A stretch of DNA of 64,000 bases from Pseudonocardia humida (GTDB lineage: Bacteria > Actinomycetota > Actinomycetes > Mycobacteriales > Pseudonocardiaceae): positions 42,227-106,226 of the forward strand of contig NZ_JAGSOV010000059.1 of assembly GCF_023898865.1 (NCBI RefSeq), in the 5' to 3' direction. The position numbers and the translations under genes were made by a program. Shown here piece after piece: positions 46,148 to 54,727 of the stretch. Numbering within the stretch: position 1 is the first letter of the stretch; every line of letters starts with the position of its first letter. The notes beneath the pieces are model-generated. The model saw nothing but the letters and a program-made list of their open reading frames with translations. It searched no databases and had not been told where the DNA came from.

Positions 46148-47383
46148 ATGGTCACCGAGCGCGCAGTGCGCACCGAGCGCGCGGCAGTGGCCGAGCGGCT
46201 CGGCCGCGCCCTCCGGCTCCTGCGGTCCCCGCTCGTCGTCGACGTGGCGCTGGTCGTCGCGCTCACCGCGCTCGCCGTGGCCTCCGAGATCGGCGTCGTC
46301 GCCCCGGCCGCGGCGCCCGACGAGTTCGTGCCGGGCGATACCGAGATCGTCGTGCGGGCGCTCGCGCTGACCGGGCCGCTGCTGCTGCGCCGCCGCTTCC
46401 CCTGCGCGGTGCTGGCGATCAGCGCGGCGCACTTCGTCGTCTACTGGGCGGTCGGGCTGGCCCACGAGGTGGTCGCCTGGCTGGTCGTCGGGGTGGCCGT
46501 GTTCAGCGCGGCCGCCTACGGGGTGCCGCGGTGGGCCCGGGTCTGGGTGGCGGCGGCCTCGGTGACCACGACCCTCGGGCTGCTGGCCAAGACCGTCGTC
46601 GTCGGCGGGGCGGCGCCCGTGCAGGTCGTCGTGTTCGCGGCCAACAACGCCCTGCCCTACGTGCTGGGCTGGTCGCTCGGGCTGATGACGCGCAGGTTGC
46701 GCGAGGGGCGCGCCGAGCTGGAGGAGCGCAACCGCGAGCTCGGCCGCGAGCGCGAGCGCAACACGCGCCGGGCGGTGCTGGAGGAGCGCGTGCACATCGC
46801 CCGCGAGCTGCACGACGTCGTCGCCCACCACGTGGCGGTGATGGGCATCCAGGCCGGGGTCGCCCACCGGTTGTTCGACGCCGAGCCCGCGGAGGCGCGG
46901 GCGGCCGTGGCGGCCGTGCAGGCCGGCAGCCGCCAGGTGATCACCGAGCTGCAGCAGCTGCTGGGCATGCTGCGCGAGCACGACGACGCCGGGCGGCCCG
47001 GTCGGGAACCGGCGCCGGGCCTGGACCAGCTCCCGGACCTGGTGGCCAGCGTCCGCCGGGCGGGGCTGCCGGTCGAGCTGGTGGTGCTGGGCGGGCCGGC
47101 CGGCCCGGGCCTGGAGCTCTCGGCGTTCCGGATCGTGCAGGAGGCGCTGACCAACAGCCTCAAGCACGCCGGTGCCGCCGCCGCCACGGTGACCGTGCGC
47201 TGCGTCGACGGCGCGGTGGAGGTGGAGGTCCTCGACGACGGCCGCGGCCCCGCCGCCGCCCCGGGGCGCGGGCGCGGGCTGACCGGCATGCGCGAGCGGG
47301 TGGGCCTGCACGGCGGCCGGCTCGAGGTCGGGGCCCGCGCCGGGGGCGGGTTCCGGGTGCACGCCGTGCTGGGTCGACCGTGA
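46148..47383 (+). CDS. NarL-type sensor histidine kinase (HisKA_3)
   Basis: 411-aa kinase with an N-terminal membrane module of about five helices (residues 30-180; FVVYWAVGLAHEVVAWLVVG), a coiled-coil linker (ELEERNRELGRERERNTRRA), the HisKA_3 dimerisation motif EERVHIARELHDVVAHHVAV with phospho-His about 222, and an HATPase_c domain (FRIVQEALTNSLKHAGAAAA N-box; VEVLDDGRGP; GRGLTGMRERVGLHGG). ATG 46148 has a TACCAT 9 bases before it and no ribosome site, so the leader must be minimal. It overlaps its response regulator by GTGA. Signal unknown. Confidence 0.92.
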   Translation: MVTERAVRTERAAVAERLGRALRLLRSPLVVDVALVVALTALAVASEIGVVAPAAAPDEFVPGDTEIVVRALALTGPLLLRRRFPCAVLAISAAHFVVYWAVGLAHEVVAWLVVGVAVFSAAAYGVPRWARVWVAAASVTTTLGLLAKTVVVGGAAPVQVVVFAANNALPYVLGWSLGLMTRRLREGRAELEERNRELGRERERNTRRAVLEERVHIARELHDVVAHHVAVMGIQAGVAHRLFDAEPAEARAAVAAVQAGSRQVITELQQLLGMLREHDDAGRPGREPAPGLDQLPDLVASVRRAGLPVELVVLGGPAGPGLELSAFRIVQEALTNSLKHAGAAAATVTVRCVDGAVEVEVLDDGRGPAAAPGRGRGLTGMRERVGLHGGRLEVGARAGGGFRVHAVLGRP

Positions 47384-48048
47384 CCGGGCCGGCCCGGCCG
47401 ACCCGGGTGCTGCTGGTCGACGACCAGGCCCTGGTGCGCCACGGCTTCGGGCTGATCCTGCGCAGCGAGCCGGACATCGAGGTGGTGGGCGAGGCCGAGG
47501 ACGGCGCCAAGGCCGTGGAGGCCGTGCGCCGCCACCGCCCGGACGTCGCGCTGGTCGACATCCGGATGCCGGTGCTCGACGGCCTGGAGGCGACCCGCCG
47601 GATCCTGGCCGACCCGCACAACCGCAGCAAGGTCCTGATCCTGACGACCTTCGACCACGACGAGTACGTCTTCGAGGCGCTGCGGGTGGGCGCGAGCGGG
47701 TTCCTGCTCAAGACGGCATCGCCCGACGAGCTGGTCACCGCGGTGCGGGTGGTGGCCCGCGGCGACGCGCTGCTGTCCCCGTCGATCACCCGCCAGGTCG
47801 TGCGGCGCTTCGCGCGGCTGGTCCCGCGCCCGCCCGCCCCGGAGCTGGACCGGCTCACCGCCCGCGAGCTGGACGTGCTGCGGCTGGTGAGCCGGGGGAT
47901 GACCAACGGGGAGATCGCCGCGGAGCTGGTGCTCAGCGAGGCCACGGTCAAGACCCACGTCTCCGGGATGCTGACCAAGCTCGGGCTGCGCGACCGGGTG
48001 CAGGCCGTGGTGTTCGCCTACGAGAACGGCGTCACCGCCCAGGGATGA
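47380..48048 (+). CDS. NarL/LuxR-family response regulator
   Basis: 222-aa regulator: receiver domain with acidic pocket RVLLVDDQALVRHGF, phosphoacceptor Asp about 60 in VALVDIRMPVLDG, switch Thr and Lys in ILTTFDHDEY and GFLLKTASPDELV; LuxR-type HTH in LTARELDVLRLVSRGMTNGE and IAAELVLSEATVKTHVSGML. GTG 47380 overlaps the kinase stop, making an obligate pair. Target genes cannot be seen; the divergent membrane protein is one candidate. Confidence 0.95.
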   Translation: MTGPARPTRVLLVDDQALVRHGFGLILRSEPDIEVVGEAEDGAKAVEAVRRHRPDVALVDIRMPVLDGLEATRRILADPHNRSKVLILTTFDHDEYVFEALRVGASGFLLKTASPDELVTAVRVVARGDALLSPSITRQVVRRFARLVPRPPAPELDRLTARELDVLRLVSRGMTNGEIAAELVLSEATVKTHVSGMLTKLGLRDRVQAVVFAYENGVTAQG

Positions 48049-48112
48049 GCCCGCCCCCGGCCGGGGCGGATCCGGGTCGACCGGTCCGGGCCCGGTGGGT
48101 GAGACTCGGCAC

Positions 48113-48895
48113 GTGGCCCGCCGCGCCGACCCGACGCCGGACGTCCCCGGCACCCGCCTCCCGCCCGAGCTGCACCGCGTGTGGGGGGTCGCGCCGCCGC
48201 CGGCCACCCGCGGGCCGCGCGCCGGCTTCGGCGTCGAGCGGATCGTGGCGACGGCCGTCGAGCTCGGCGACGCGCGCGGGCTCGCCGCGATCACGCTGAC
48301 CGGGGTGGCCCGCGGGCTCGGCGTGACGACCACCGCGCTCTACCGCCACCTCGACTCGCGCGACGAGCTGCACGTGCTGGCCCGCGACCACGCCCTCGGC
48401 CGACCCGACCCGGAGCCGCCCGGCGGCTCCTGGTCCGCCGGCGCCGCGGCGTGGGCCCTCGCGTTGCGCGCCCGGTACGCGGCGCACCCGTGGCTGGCCG
48501 ACCTGCCGGTGCGCCTGCCGGTCACGCCGAACGCGCTGGCCTGGTTCGACGCGCTGCTGGGCGTGCTGCGCCGCGGGCCGTTCGACCCGCCCGGGCGGCT
48601 GCGGGCCGCCGCGCTGCTCGACGGCCACGTCCGGGCGGCCGCCGTCGCCGCCCGCGACCTCGCCGCGCCCGGCCCGCCGCTGCAGCCCGGATCGGCGCTG
48701 GTCGCGACCCTGGGCGCGCTGCTGGCCGAGCGCGGGCTGTCCCGGGCCGCCGCGGTGGTCGACGCCGGCCTGTACGGCGAGCCCGCCGGTCACGGCACCG
48801 ACGACGACTTCCGCCACGGGTTGGACACGATCCTGGCCGGTCTCGCCGCGCGGGCCGGGGAAACTGTTCACGGGGGAGCACCGCACCCGGGTTGA
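48113..48895 (+). CDS. TetR-family transcriptional regulator
   Basis: About 260 aa. A 40-residue Pro/Arg-rich lead is followed by a TetR HTH: GFGVERIVATAVELGDARGL, then AAITLTGVARGLGVTTTALY and RHLDSRDELHVLA; the C-terminal ligand domain is Ala/Leu-rich with WLADLPVRLPVTPNALAWFD, a pattern seen in TetR_C (Mbt/AcrR-type) domains. GTG 48113 preceded by GAGACT and 6 bases suggests a leaderless mRNA, but GTG 48095 is possible. It lies just upstream of the amidohydrolase/lyase pair and may control it; no operator was recognised. Confidence 0.85.
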   Translation: MARRADPTPDVPGTRLPPELHRVWGVAPPPATRGPRAGFGVERIVATAVELGDARGLAAITLTGVARGLGVTTTALYRHLDSRDELHVLARDHALGRPDPEPPGGSWSAGAAAWALALRARYAAHPWLADLPVRLPVTPNALAWFDALLGVLRRGPFDPPGRLRAAALLDGHVRAAAVAARDLAAPGPPLQPGSALVATLGALLAERGLSRAAAVVDAGLYGEPAGHGTDDDFRHGLDTILAGLAARAGETVHGGAPHPG

Positions 48896-48973
48896 CGGGG
48901 TCGCACCAGCGCCGTCCCGGCCGCGCCCGATGAGCATCGACGCGGTCGGGAACGGACGGATGCGAGGTACGGG

Positions 48974-50485
48974 ATGCGGAACGGGACGAGCCGGCGGGCC
49001 CTCCTGAAGGGCGGGCTGGCGATCGGGGCCGGGGTGGTGGTCGGGGCGTGCGCCCCACCGGCCCCGGCGGCACCGCCCCCGGGCGGGGCGACCGCGATCA
49101 CCGGGGTGACGGTGGTGGACGCGACCGGGGTGCGGCCCGGCAGCACGGTGCTCGTGGTGGGCGAGCGCATCGCGCGGGTCGGCCCGGCCGCGGAGGTCGC
49201 CGTGCCCGCCGGGGCGACCCGCGTCGAGGGCGCCGGGCGGTTCCTGATCCCCGGCCTGGTCGACGCGCACGTGCACAGCGTGCCGCTGGAGCGCACGTTC
49301 CCGCCGCTGTTCCTGGTCAACGGGGTGACGACGGTCCGCGAGATGGGCGGCTTCCCGCAGGCCGCGCAGTGGCGCGACCGGGTTGCGGCCGGTGAGGCGC
49401 TCGGGCCGCGCTCGGTGGTGTCCAGCACGATCCTCGACGGCTCGCCGTCGCTGTGGGAGGGGATCGGGGTGCCGTTCCGGTCGGTCGCCGACGCCGGGCA
49501 GGCCCGGGCCGCGGTGCGCGAGGAGAAGGCGGCCGGGGTCGACTTCATCAAGACCTACACCCGGCTGGGCCGCGAGGCATTCGCGGCGATCGCCGACGAG
49601 TCCCGCCGCCAGGGCATCCCGTTCCTCGGGCACTGTCCGGACCTGGTGCCGGTCACCGAGGCCAGCGACGCCGGCCTGGCCACCCTGGAGCACCTCTGGC
49701 AGCTCTGGTACGCCACCTCGCGCGATGAGGCCCGGCTGCGCCGGGCCGTCGCCGGGGTCCCGATCGCCGGGGGCGAGTACGGGGGCTGGTACGCCGAGAT
49801 GCACGCCGTCGAGTACGCCGCGGCCCGCAGCACCGACCGGTCGAAGGCCGCGGACGTCTACGCCCGGCTGGCGGCCAACGGCACGTTCGTCACCCCGACG
49901 CTGAGCGTGCACCGGGTGGCCGACGTGCCGGCCGACCTGCGCCGCGACGACCCCCGCCTGGCGTACCTGCCGCCGGCGTACGCGCAGAGCTGGCCGGTGC
50001 AGCTCGAGCAGGTCTACCTGCAGCGCCGCACGCCCGAGACCGACGCGCAGCGTCGCGAGCTGTTCGACCGCCGCCACGACCTGGTGGCCGAACTGGGCGC
50101 CGCCGGCGTGCCGCTGCTGGCCGGCACCGACACCGGCACGGCCTACCTGCTGCCCGGGTTCGCGCTGCACGAGGAGCTGGCGCTGCTCGTGCGGGCCGGG
50201 CTCACCCCGGCCGAGGCGCTCCGTGCGGCGACCCTCGAACCCGCCCGCCACCTGGGCCGCGAGGCGGACCTGGGGACCGTCGAGGAGGGCAAGGTCGCCG
50301 ACCTCGTGCTGCTGGACGCCGACCCGCTGCGCGACATCGCGAACACCACCCGGATCGACTCGGTCGTCGCGCGCGGCTGCCTGCTCGACCGCGCCGCCCG
50401 CGACCGCATGCTCGACGACGTGCTCGCCGCCGCGCAGGAGCCGACCGCGCCGGTCGTGGCCCCGGCCTGCCCGTGCCACCGGTGA
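48974..50485 (+). CDS. Tat-type lipoprotein amidohydrolase
   Basis: 503-aa metal-dependent hydrolase of the imidazolonepropionase-like amidohydrolase group. The N-terminus SRRALLKGGLAIGAGVVVGA ending in Cys26 combines a twin-arginine signal with a lipobox, so it is probably exported folded and lipid-anchored. Metal ligands are H99 and H101 in LVDAHVHS, the candidate carbamylated K193 in FIKTYTRLG, H220 in FLGHCPDL, H240 in LEHLWQL and D386 in LLAGTDTGTA. The C-terminus has the usual PARHLGREADLGTVEEGKVA beta-sandwich entry. ATG 48974 follows GAGGTACGGG. It is followed 85 bp later by a HAL/PAL-family lyase, suggesting a joint catabolic route, though in different compartments unless export fails. 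Confidence 0.87.
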   Translation: MRNGTSRRALLKGGLAIGAGVVVGACAPPAPAAPPPGGATAITGVTVVDATGVRPGSTVLVVGERIARVGPAAEVAVPAGATRVEGAGRFLIPGLVDAHVHSVPLERTFPPLFLVNGVTTVREMGGFPQAAQWRDRVAAGEALGPRSVVSSTILDGSPSLWEGIGVPFRSVADAGQARAAVREEKAAGVDFIKTYTRLGREAFAAIADESRRQGIPFLGHCPDLVPVTEASDAGLATLEHLWQLWYATSRDEARLRRAVAGVPIAGGEYGGWYAEMHAVEYAAARSTDRSKAADVYARLAANGTFVTPTLSVHRVADVPADLRRDDPRLAYLPPAYAQSWPVQLEQVYLQRRTPETDAQRRELFDRRHDLVAELGAAGVPLLAGTDTGTAYLLPGFALHEELALLVRAGLTPAEALRAATLEPARHLGREADLGTVEEGKVADLVLLDADPLRDIANTTRIDSVVARGCLLDRAARDRMLDDVLAAAQEPTAPVVAPACPCHR

Positions 50486-50570
50486 ACCCCGCGGTGGCGG
50501 TCGACCCGGTCGGCGTGACGTGGCGCTCCGACCGGTGCGCCCGGCGCCCGCGCGGGGAGATCATGCGGCG

Positions 50571-52031
50571 GTGACCGGCCGACCCGAGGTGCTGATCGAC
50601 GGCGCCCGCCTGCGCTGCGCCGACATCGTCCGGATCGCCCGCGGGGGCGACGGCGTCGAGCTGGACGCGGGGGCCCTGCACCGCGCGGGCCGGGCGCACG
50701 AGCTGGCCGTGGAGATCAGCGCGAAGCGCGCGGTGTACGGCCGCACGACCGGCGTCGGCGCCAACCGGCACGTGGTGGTCGACCCCGACGGCGCCGACGA
50801 GCACGGCCTGCGCCTGCTGCGCAGCCACGCCAGCGGCGTCGGCAGGCTGCTGCCCGCCGACGCCGTCCGGGCCCTGCTGGTGATCCGGCTCAACCAGCTG
50901 GCCGCCGCGGGCAGCGGCGTGCACCCGCGGATGCTGCTGGCGCTGCACGCCGCCCTGAGCGCCGGCGCGCTGCCGGTGGTGCACTCGCGCGGGGCGATCG
51001 GCACCGGCGACCTCACCGCGATGGCCGAGGTCGCGCTCACCCTGGCCGGTGAGCTGCCGTGGGCGGTGGGCGGGGTGGAGCCGGTGGCGGTCAGCCCCGG
51101 CGACGCGCTGGCCTTCATCTCCAGCAACGCCGCGACCCTGGCCCAGGCCGTGCTGGCCTGGCACGACCTCGGGGTGCTGCTGAGCGCCAGCCACGTGGTG
51201 GCCGCGCTGTCCTACCTGGCGCTGGGCGGCTCGCCGGAGGCGTTCTCGCACCGGGTGCACGTGCGCCGCCCGTTCCCCGGCTCGCTGCGCTGCGCCGCCG
51301 AGATCCGGGCGCTGATCAGCCCGGTCACCGGGGCGCCGCCGCCGGGGCGGCGGCTGCAGGACCCGTTCGGCCTGCGGGTGTTCCCCCAGGTGCAGGGACC
51401 GGCGCTGGACGCGCTGGACGCGCTGGAGTCGGTGCTGGCCATCGACGTCAACGCGGCAGCGGAGAACCCGCTGATCGACATCGACGAGGAGGCCGTCGAC
51501 CACCACGGCCACTTCGCCACGCCCTACCTGGCGCTGTCGATGGACCACCTGCGGGCGGCGGTGCACCACGTGGCCGAGCTGTCGGTGGCCCGCCTCGGCG
51601 ACCTCGTCGAGCCCGAGCTGACCGGGCTGCCCCCGTTCCTGGCCGCCGGGCCGCCGGGCAGCTCCGGGATCATGATCCTGGAGTACGTCGCGCACGACGC
51701 CCTGGCCGAGATGCGCCACGCCGCCGCCCAGGTCACCACGGGCACCGCGGTCATCTCACGCGGCTTGGAGGACCACGCCAGCTTCGCCACCCAGGCGGTG
51801 CGCAGCGCCGCGGCGGTGACCGGCGCCTACCGCACCCTGCTGGCCTGCGAGCTGGTCGGGGCCGTGCGCGCGCTGCGGATGACCACCGAGGCCCTGCCGC
51901 CGGTGCCCGCGGTCGCGATCTTCCACCGGCTGGCCGACGAGCTGCCCGGGGCGCCGACCGACCACCCGCTCGGCGAGGAGATCCGCCGGGCCGAGGCCCT
52001 GCTGGACGACCTGCCCACCTCGACGGCCTGA
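50571..52031 (+). CDS. Divergent HAL/PAL/TAL-family aromatic amino acid lyase homologue with altered MIO motif
   Basis: 486-aa protein of the histidine/phenylalanine ammonia-lyase fold. Conserved landmarks: catalytic Tyr56 in VYGRTTGVGANRH, the Asn-containing ALAFISSNAATLAQ, RLQDPFGLRVFPQVQG (R kept, but YS and C of the usual Q-D-x-Y-S-x-R-C changed), AAENPLIDID, and GIMILEYVAHDALAEMR with the conserved Glu. The stretch that normally reads G-A-S-G-D-L and cyclises Ala-Ser-Gly into the MIO electrophile reads AIGTGDLTAMAE (Thr for Ser, one residue shorter). Either MIO forms from a Thr-containing tripeptide, or the enzyme uses different chemistry. GTG 50571 has GGGGAGA about 10 bases upstream. 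Neighbour of the exported amidohydrolase. Confidence 0.85.
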   Translation: MTGRPEVLIDGARLRCADIVRIARGGDGVELDAGALHRAGRAHELAVEISAKRAVYGRTTGVGANRHVVVDPDGADEHGLRLLRSHASGVGRLLPADAVRALLVIRLNQLAAAGSGVHPRMLLALHAALSAGALPVVHSRGAIGTGDLTAMAEVALTLAGELPWAVGGVEPVAVSPGDALAFISSNAATLAQAVLAWHDLGVLLSASHVVAALSYLALGGSPEAFSHRVHVRRPFPGSLRCAAEIRALISPVTGAPPPGRRLQDPFGLRVFPQVQGPALDALDALESVLAIDVNAAAENPLIDIDEEAVDHHGHFATPYLALSMDHLRAAVHHVAELSVARLGDLVEPELTGLPPFLAAGPPGSSGIMILEYVAHDALAEMRHAAAQVTTGTAVISRGLEDHASFATQAVRSAAAVTGAYRTLLACELVGAVRALRMTTEALPPVPAVAIFHRLADELPGAPTDHPLGEEIRRAEALLDDLPTSTA

Positions 52032-52052
52032 CGTCAGTGGTCCCCGCGACCA

Positions 52053-52643
52053 CTATTCGGGCCACTCGGTGGCGACCTCGGCCCAGACCACCTTGCCCGG
52101 TGGTGACGGGATCCACCCCCACCCACCGGACAGCCCGTCGACCAGCAGCAGCCCGCGCCCGCGGTCGCGCGCCGGGTCGTGCGGGCGGCGCCGGGGCTGC
52201 TCGGGGGAGCCGTCGTAGACCTCCACGCGCACCGCGTCGCCGCGCAGCTCCACGGCCAGCCGGACGGGCGCGCGGCCGTGCTCGGCGGCGTTGGACACCA
52301 GCTCGGTGACCACGAGCAGCGTGGGCTCGGCCGCCTCCCCGGTCAGGCCCCACTCGTCCAGGACGACGGCCAGCCTGCCCCGCACCACCGGCACCGCATC
52401 GGCCAGCGGCTCGGACTCCCAGCCGGTCGTCCAGCGCGGACCCGCCCGCGCCCCCTCCCGGCGCGGCCGCCGCATCCGGCGCAGGCGCATGCCGGTGCCG
52501 GCGACGAGCGCGAGCACGGTCACCTCCAGCAGGATCGCCAGCGGCAGGGCGACCAGCGCCATGGCGGCCAGCCCGAGCACCGCGAGCGCGACCACCAGCA
52601 GCGCGACGACGGTGGGCACGACAGCCCGTCGGACCCACCTCAC
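52053..52643 (-). CDS. Membrane-anchored RsbW-like ATP-binding protein (anti-sigma/serine kinase-like)
   Basis: 196-aa protein: two N-terminal hydrophobic segments (VVPTVVALLVVALAVLGLAA and LVALPLAILLEVTVLALVAG), a basic linker (RLRRMRRPRREGAR), and a HATPase_c_2 domain with N-box LLVVTELVSNAAEHGRAP, the D-box VEVYDGSPE and G-box DRGRGLLLVDGLSGGWG. This is the ATP-binding fold of RsbW/SpoIIAB-like kinases, common in actinobacteria as signalling modules. GTG 52643 is used; a 13-codon open frame with a strong ribosome site overlaps it by GTGA. Adjacent STAS gene suggests a partner-switching pair. Kinase activity not provable from sequence. Confidence 0.8.
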   Translation of the reverse strand: MRWVRRAVVPTVVALLVVALAVLGLAAMALVALPLAILLEVTVLALVAGTGMRLRRMRRPRREGARAGPRWTTGWESEPLADAVPVVRGRLAVVLDEWGLTGEAAEPTLLVVTELVSNAAEHGRAPVRLAVELRGDAVRVEVYDGSPEQPRRRPHDPARDRGRGLLLVDGLSGGWGWIPSPPGKVVWAEVATEWPE

Positions 52644-52681
52644 GGCGACCCGCCGACCGGGCTGCTGCGCCGTGGTGGCAT
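52640..52681 (-). CDS. Possible 13-codon leader peptide coupled to the ATP-binding protein gene
   Basis: ATG at 52681 is preceded by AAGGAGGGCC, the best ribosome site nearby, and encodes MPPRRSSPVGGSP before a TGA that overlaps the GTG of the downstream gene (GTGA). The main gene has no ribosome site of its own, so translation may depend on this leader. It could equally be chance; no homologues were checked. Confidence 0.35.
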   Translation of the reverse strand: MPPRRSSPVGGSP

Positions 52682-52783
52682 CGGGCTGGCCCTCCTTCTG
52701 GCGGGACGAGCGGTGGGCGGCGGCCGTGATCGGCGGGCGCTGACCACGAACTACCCGCACCGGAGCCCATCGACTCCTCCGGC

Positions 52784-53257
52784 TCAGCGGGGCCGGTCGT
52801 CCTCGCGCCCGGCCGGGACGAGGGCCTCGTCGGCGGTGGGGAACCAGGGCACCGCCTGGTCGACGCCGGTGATGTCGAGCGGGCGGGTGACGCGCCGGTT
52901 GTCCGGGCCGGTCACCCCGCGCAGCACCGTCCCGGCCGCCTCCGCGGCGCGGGCGCCCTGCACGACGACCTCCAGCCCGCGCGAGCCGAAGAACGTCACG
53001 GCGGCCAGGTCGAGCACCACGACCTCGGTCCGCGTGCTGCGCAGCAGGCCCTGCAACTCGCCGCCGACCGCCTCGGCCTCCAGGTTGTCCAGCTCGCCCG
53101 CCACCGACAGCACGGCCACCGAGCTGCTCGGCCACCACGTGCGCAGCCGCAGCGTGCCGGTGCCGACCGGCTCGACCCAGGTGGACCCGGGGGGTCCGGC
53201 CCGGTCGTGGTCGGGCGGGGTGTCGCCTGGAGGGGGCAACGGGGTCCTTCCCTGCAC
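52784..53257 (-). CDS. STAS-domain protein (anti-sigma factor antagonist-like)
   Basis: 157 aa with a ~40-residue Pro/Gly-rich lead and a STAS domain: VAVLSVAGELDNLEAEAVGG, then VVLDLAAVTFFGSRGLEVVV, where Ser92 occupies the phosphorylatable position of the usual D-S-S-G loop (here G-S-R-G). Such proteins bind RsbW-like kinases when unphosphorylated. The start GTG 53257 is uncertain. It lies 113-140 bp upstream of the membrane ATP-binding protein on the same strand and divergent from a second ATP-binding protein at 53416. Confidence 0.83.
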   Translation of the reverse strand: MQGRTPLPPPGDTPPDHDRAGPPGSTWVEPVGTGTLRLRTWWPSSSVAVLSVAGELDNLEAEAVGGELQGLLRSTRTEVVVLDLAAVTFFGSRGLEVVVQGARAAEAAGTVLRGVTGPDNRRVTRPLDITGVDQAVPWFPTADEALVPAGREDDRPR

Positions 53258-53415
53258 GGCACCGGGCAGGTGCGCGCCGTGTCTCGGCGGTCTCGGTCCC
53301 GGCGTCGGGACGCGCCGATTATGACGCGGGTGGCATCCGGGCGCATCCCGGTCCCCGCCGTGGGGGGACGGGCACGACCGGATTGGGGGCCGTCCCCGTC
53401 GGGTAAGGACGGGGC

Positions 53416-53826
53416 GTGACGGAGGGGCTGCGGATCGTGCTCCGGGCGGGTGCGCGCTCGCCCGCCCAGGCCCGCCGGGTCGTGTCGGGGTGGATGGCCC
53501 GGGTGTGCGGTCGGGCCGCGCCGTGCGACCTCGCCGACGACCTGGTCTTCGCGGTCAGCGAGGCCGTCACCAACTGCATCGACCACGCCTACCGCGACCG
53601 CGCGCCCGGCGAGATCCGCGTCGAGGGCAGCGTGAGCGCCCCCGCGGGCGGGCCCCGCGCGGTCACGGTGGCGGTGAGCGATGACGGCGCCTGGGTGGAG
53701 CCCGACCACGACCCGGGCTTCCGCGGGCGGGGCGTGGAGATGATCCGGGCCTCGGTCAGCTCGCTGACCATGGTCGCCGGGCGCTGCGGCACGACCCTGA
53801 CGATGACCCAGCAGCTGGGCTGCTGA
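53416..53826 (+). CDS. RsbW-like ATP-binding protein (HATPase_c_2)
   Basis: 136-aa soluble anti-sigma/serine-kinase-like domain. N-box LVFAVSEAVTNCIDHAYRDR, then VAVSDDGAWVEPDHDPGFRG with the G-box RGRGVEMIRASVSSLTMV and closing GTTLTMTQQL. GTG 53416 lies 6 bases after TAAGGA, hinting at a leaderless mRNA. It is divergent from the STAS gene 158 bp away and convergent with the SGNH hydrolase. Likely partner of the nearby STAS proteins; no sigma factor gene is present in the window. Confidence 0.87.
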   Translation: MTEGLRIVLRAGARSPAQARRVVSGWMARVCGRAAPCDLADDLVFAVSEAVTNCIDHAYRDRAPGEIRVEGSVSAPAGGPRAVTVAVSDDGAWVEPDHDPGFRGRGVEMIRASVSSLTMVAGRCGTTLTMTQQLGC

Positions 53827-53832
53827 GCGCCC

Positions 53833-54603
53833 CTACCCGAGCAGCACCCGCACCGGGGCCAGGGTCGCCTGCTTGGGCTCGCGGCCGTCGCCCGACGAGC
53901 GCCCGCGCAGGCGCCTGCCCACCCACGGCAGGACGTGGCGGGTGTAGTAGCCCGCCGCGCCGTGCGCGGTCGGGGTGCCGGCGCCGTGCGGGACGTCCCG
54001 CAGGTCCGCCGGCACCTCGACGCCGAGCGCGCGCAGGACGTTGCCGGCCACCCGGCGGTGCCCGGCGGGACCCAGGTGCAGCCGGTCCGCCGACCACGGC
54101 TCGGCCTGCCGGAGCCGTTCGTCGTGCCAGTTGTCGACGAAGGTGACCCCGGGCAGGTCGACCGTCCAGGCGCGCACCGCGTCGGCGAGGGCGTCGCCGC
54201 GGCGGCGGACGGCCCTTCCCAGCGGCAGCCGCGCGGTCGGGTCGGCGCCGGTGACCACCAGCACGTGCGCCCCGTCGTCGACGGCCCGGGCGGTGGCCCG
54301 CCGCATCGCCTCGGACAGGTCGTGGACCGAGACCCGCGGGCGCAGCAGGTCGTTGCCGCCGCCGTTCAGGCTGATCAGGTCCGGGCCCATGGCCCGGGCG
54401 GCGTCGAGCTGCTCGCCCAGGATCGGCGCGAGCAACCGCCCGCGCACCGCCAGGTCGGCGTAGAGCACCGGCTCGCCGACCGCGGCCTGCAGGCCGTGCG
54501 CGACGAGGTCGGCCCAGCCGCGCACGGTGCCGTCGGCGAGCTCGTCGCCGACCCCCTCGGTGAAGCTGTCGCCGATCGCGACGACGCTGCGGTACGGGTG
54601 CAC
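53833..54603 (-). CDS. SGNH/GDSL-family hydrolase
   Basis: 256-aa esterase/lipase-type protein. Block I is VVAIGDSFTEGVGDE (nucleophile Ser), block II Gly in ADLAVRGRLL, block III LISLNGGGNDLLRP (Gly and Asn of the oxyanion hole) and block V SADRLHLGPAGHRRVA (Asp and His of the triad). No signal peptide is seen. GTG 54603 has a strong GGAGGAGGAG upstream; longer in-frame starts are rejected. The tail after about residue 215 is basic. Substrate unknown, possibly an acyl or acetyl ester of carbohydrate or lipid. Confidence 0.9.
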   Translation of the reverse strand: MHPYRSVVAIGDSFTEGVGDELADGTVRGWADLVAHGLQAAVGEPVLYADLAVRGRLLAPILGEQLDAARAMGPDLISLNGGGNDLLRPRVSVHDLSEAMRRATARAVDDGAHVLVVTGADPTARLPLGRAVRRRGDALADAVRAWTVDLPGVTFVDNWHDERLRQAEPWSADRLHLGPAGHRRVAGNVLRALGVEVPADLRDVPHGAGTPTAHGAAGYYTRHVLPWVGRRLRGRSSGDGREPKQATLAPVRVLLG

Positions 54604-54727
54604 CCGCTCCTCCTCCGGTCCACGTGTGGTGATCGCTGCGGTGATCGCTGTGGGCGATCCTCGCGGTGCGCGGGCACCGCGGTCGATAGCGTGGCGCCAC
54701 CGGCGACATCCTGGGACGGGAGGCGGA

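Noticed and set aside
43790..47362. A ~1,190-codon minus-strand open frame over the glyoxalase, membrane-protein and kinase genes
   Set aside because: Shadow frame: composition is Arg/Pro/Ala-rich and it contradicts the strong motifs of the genes it overlaps.
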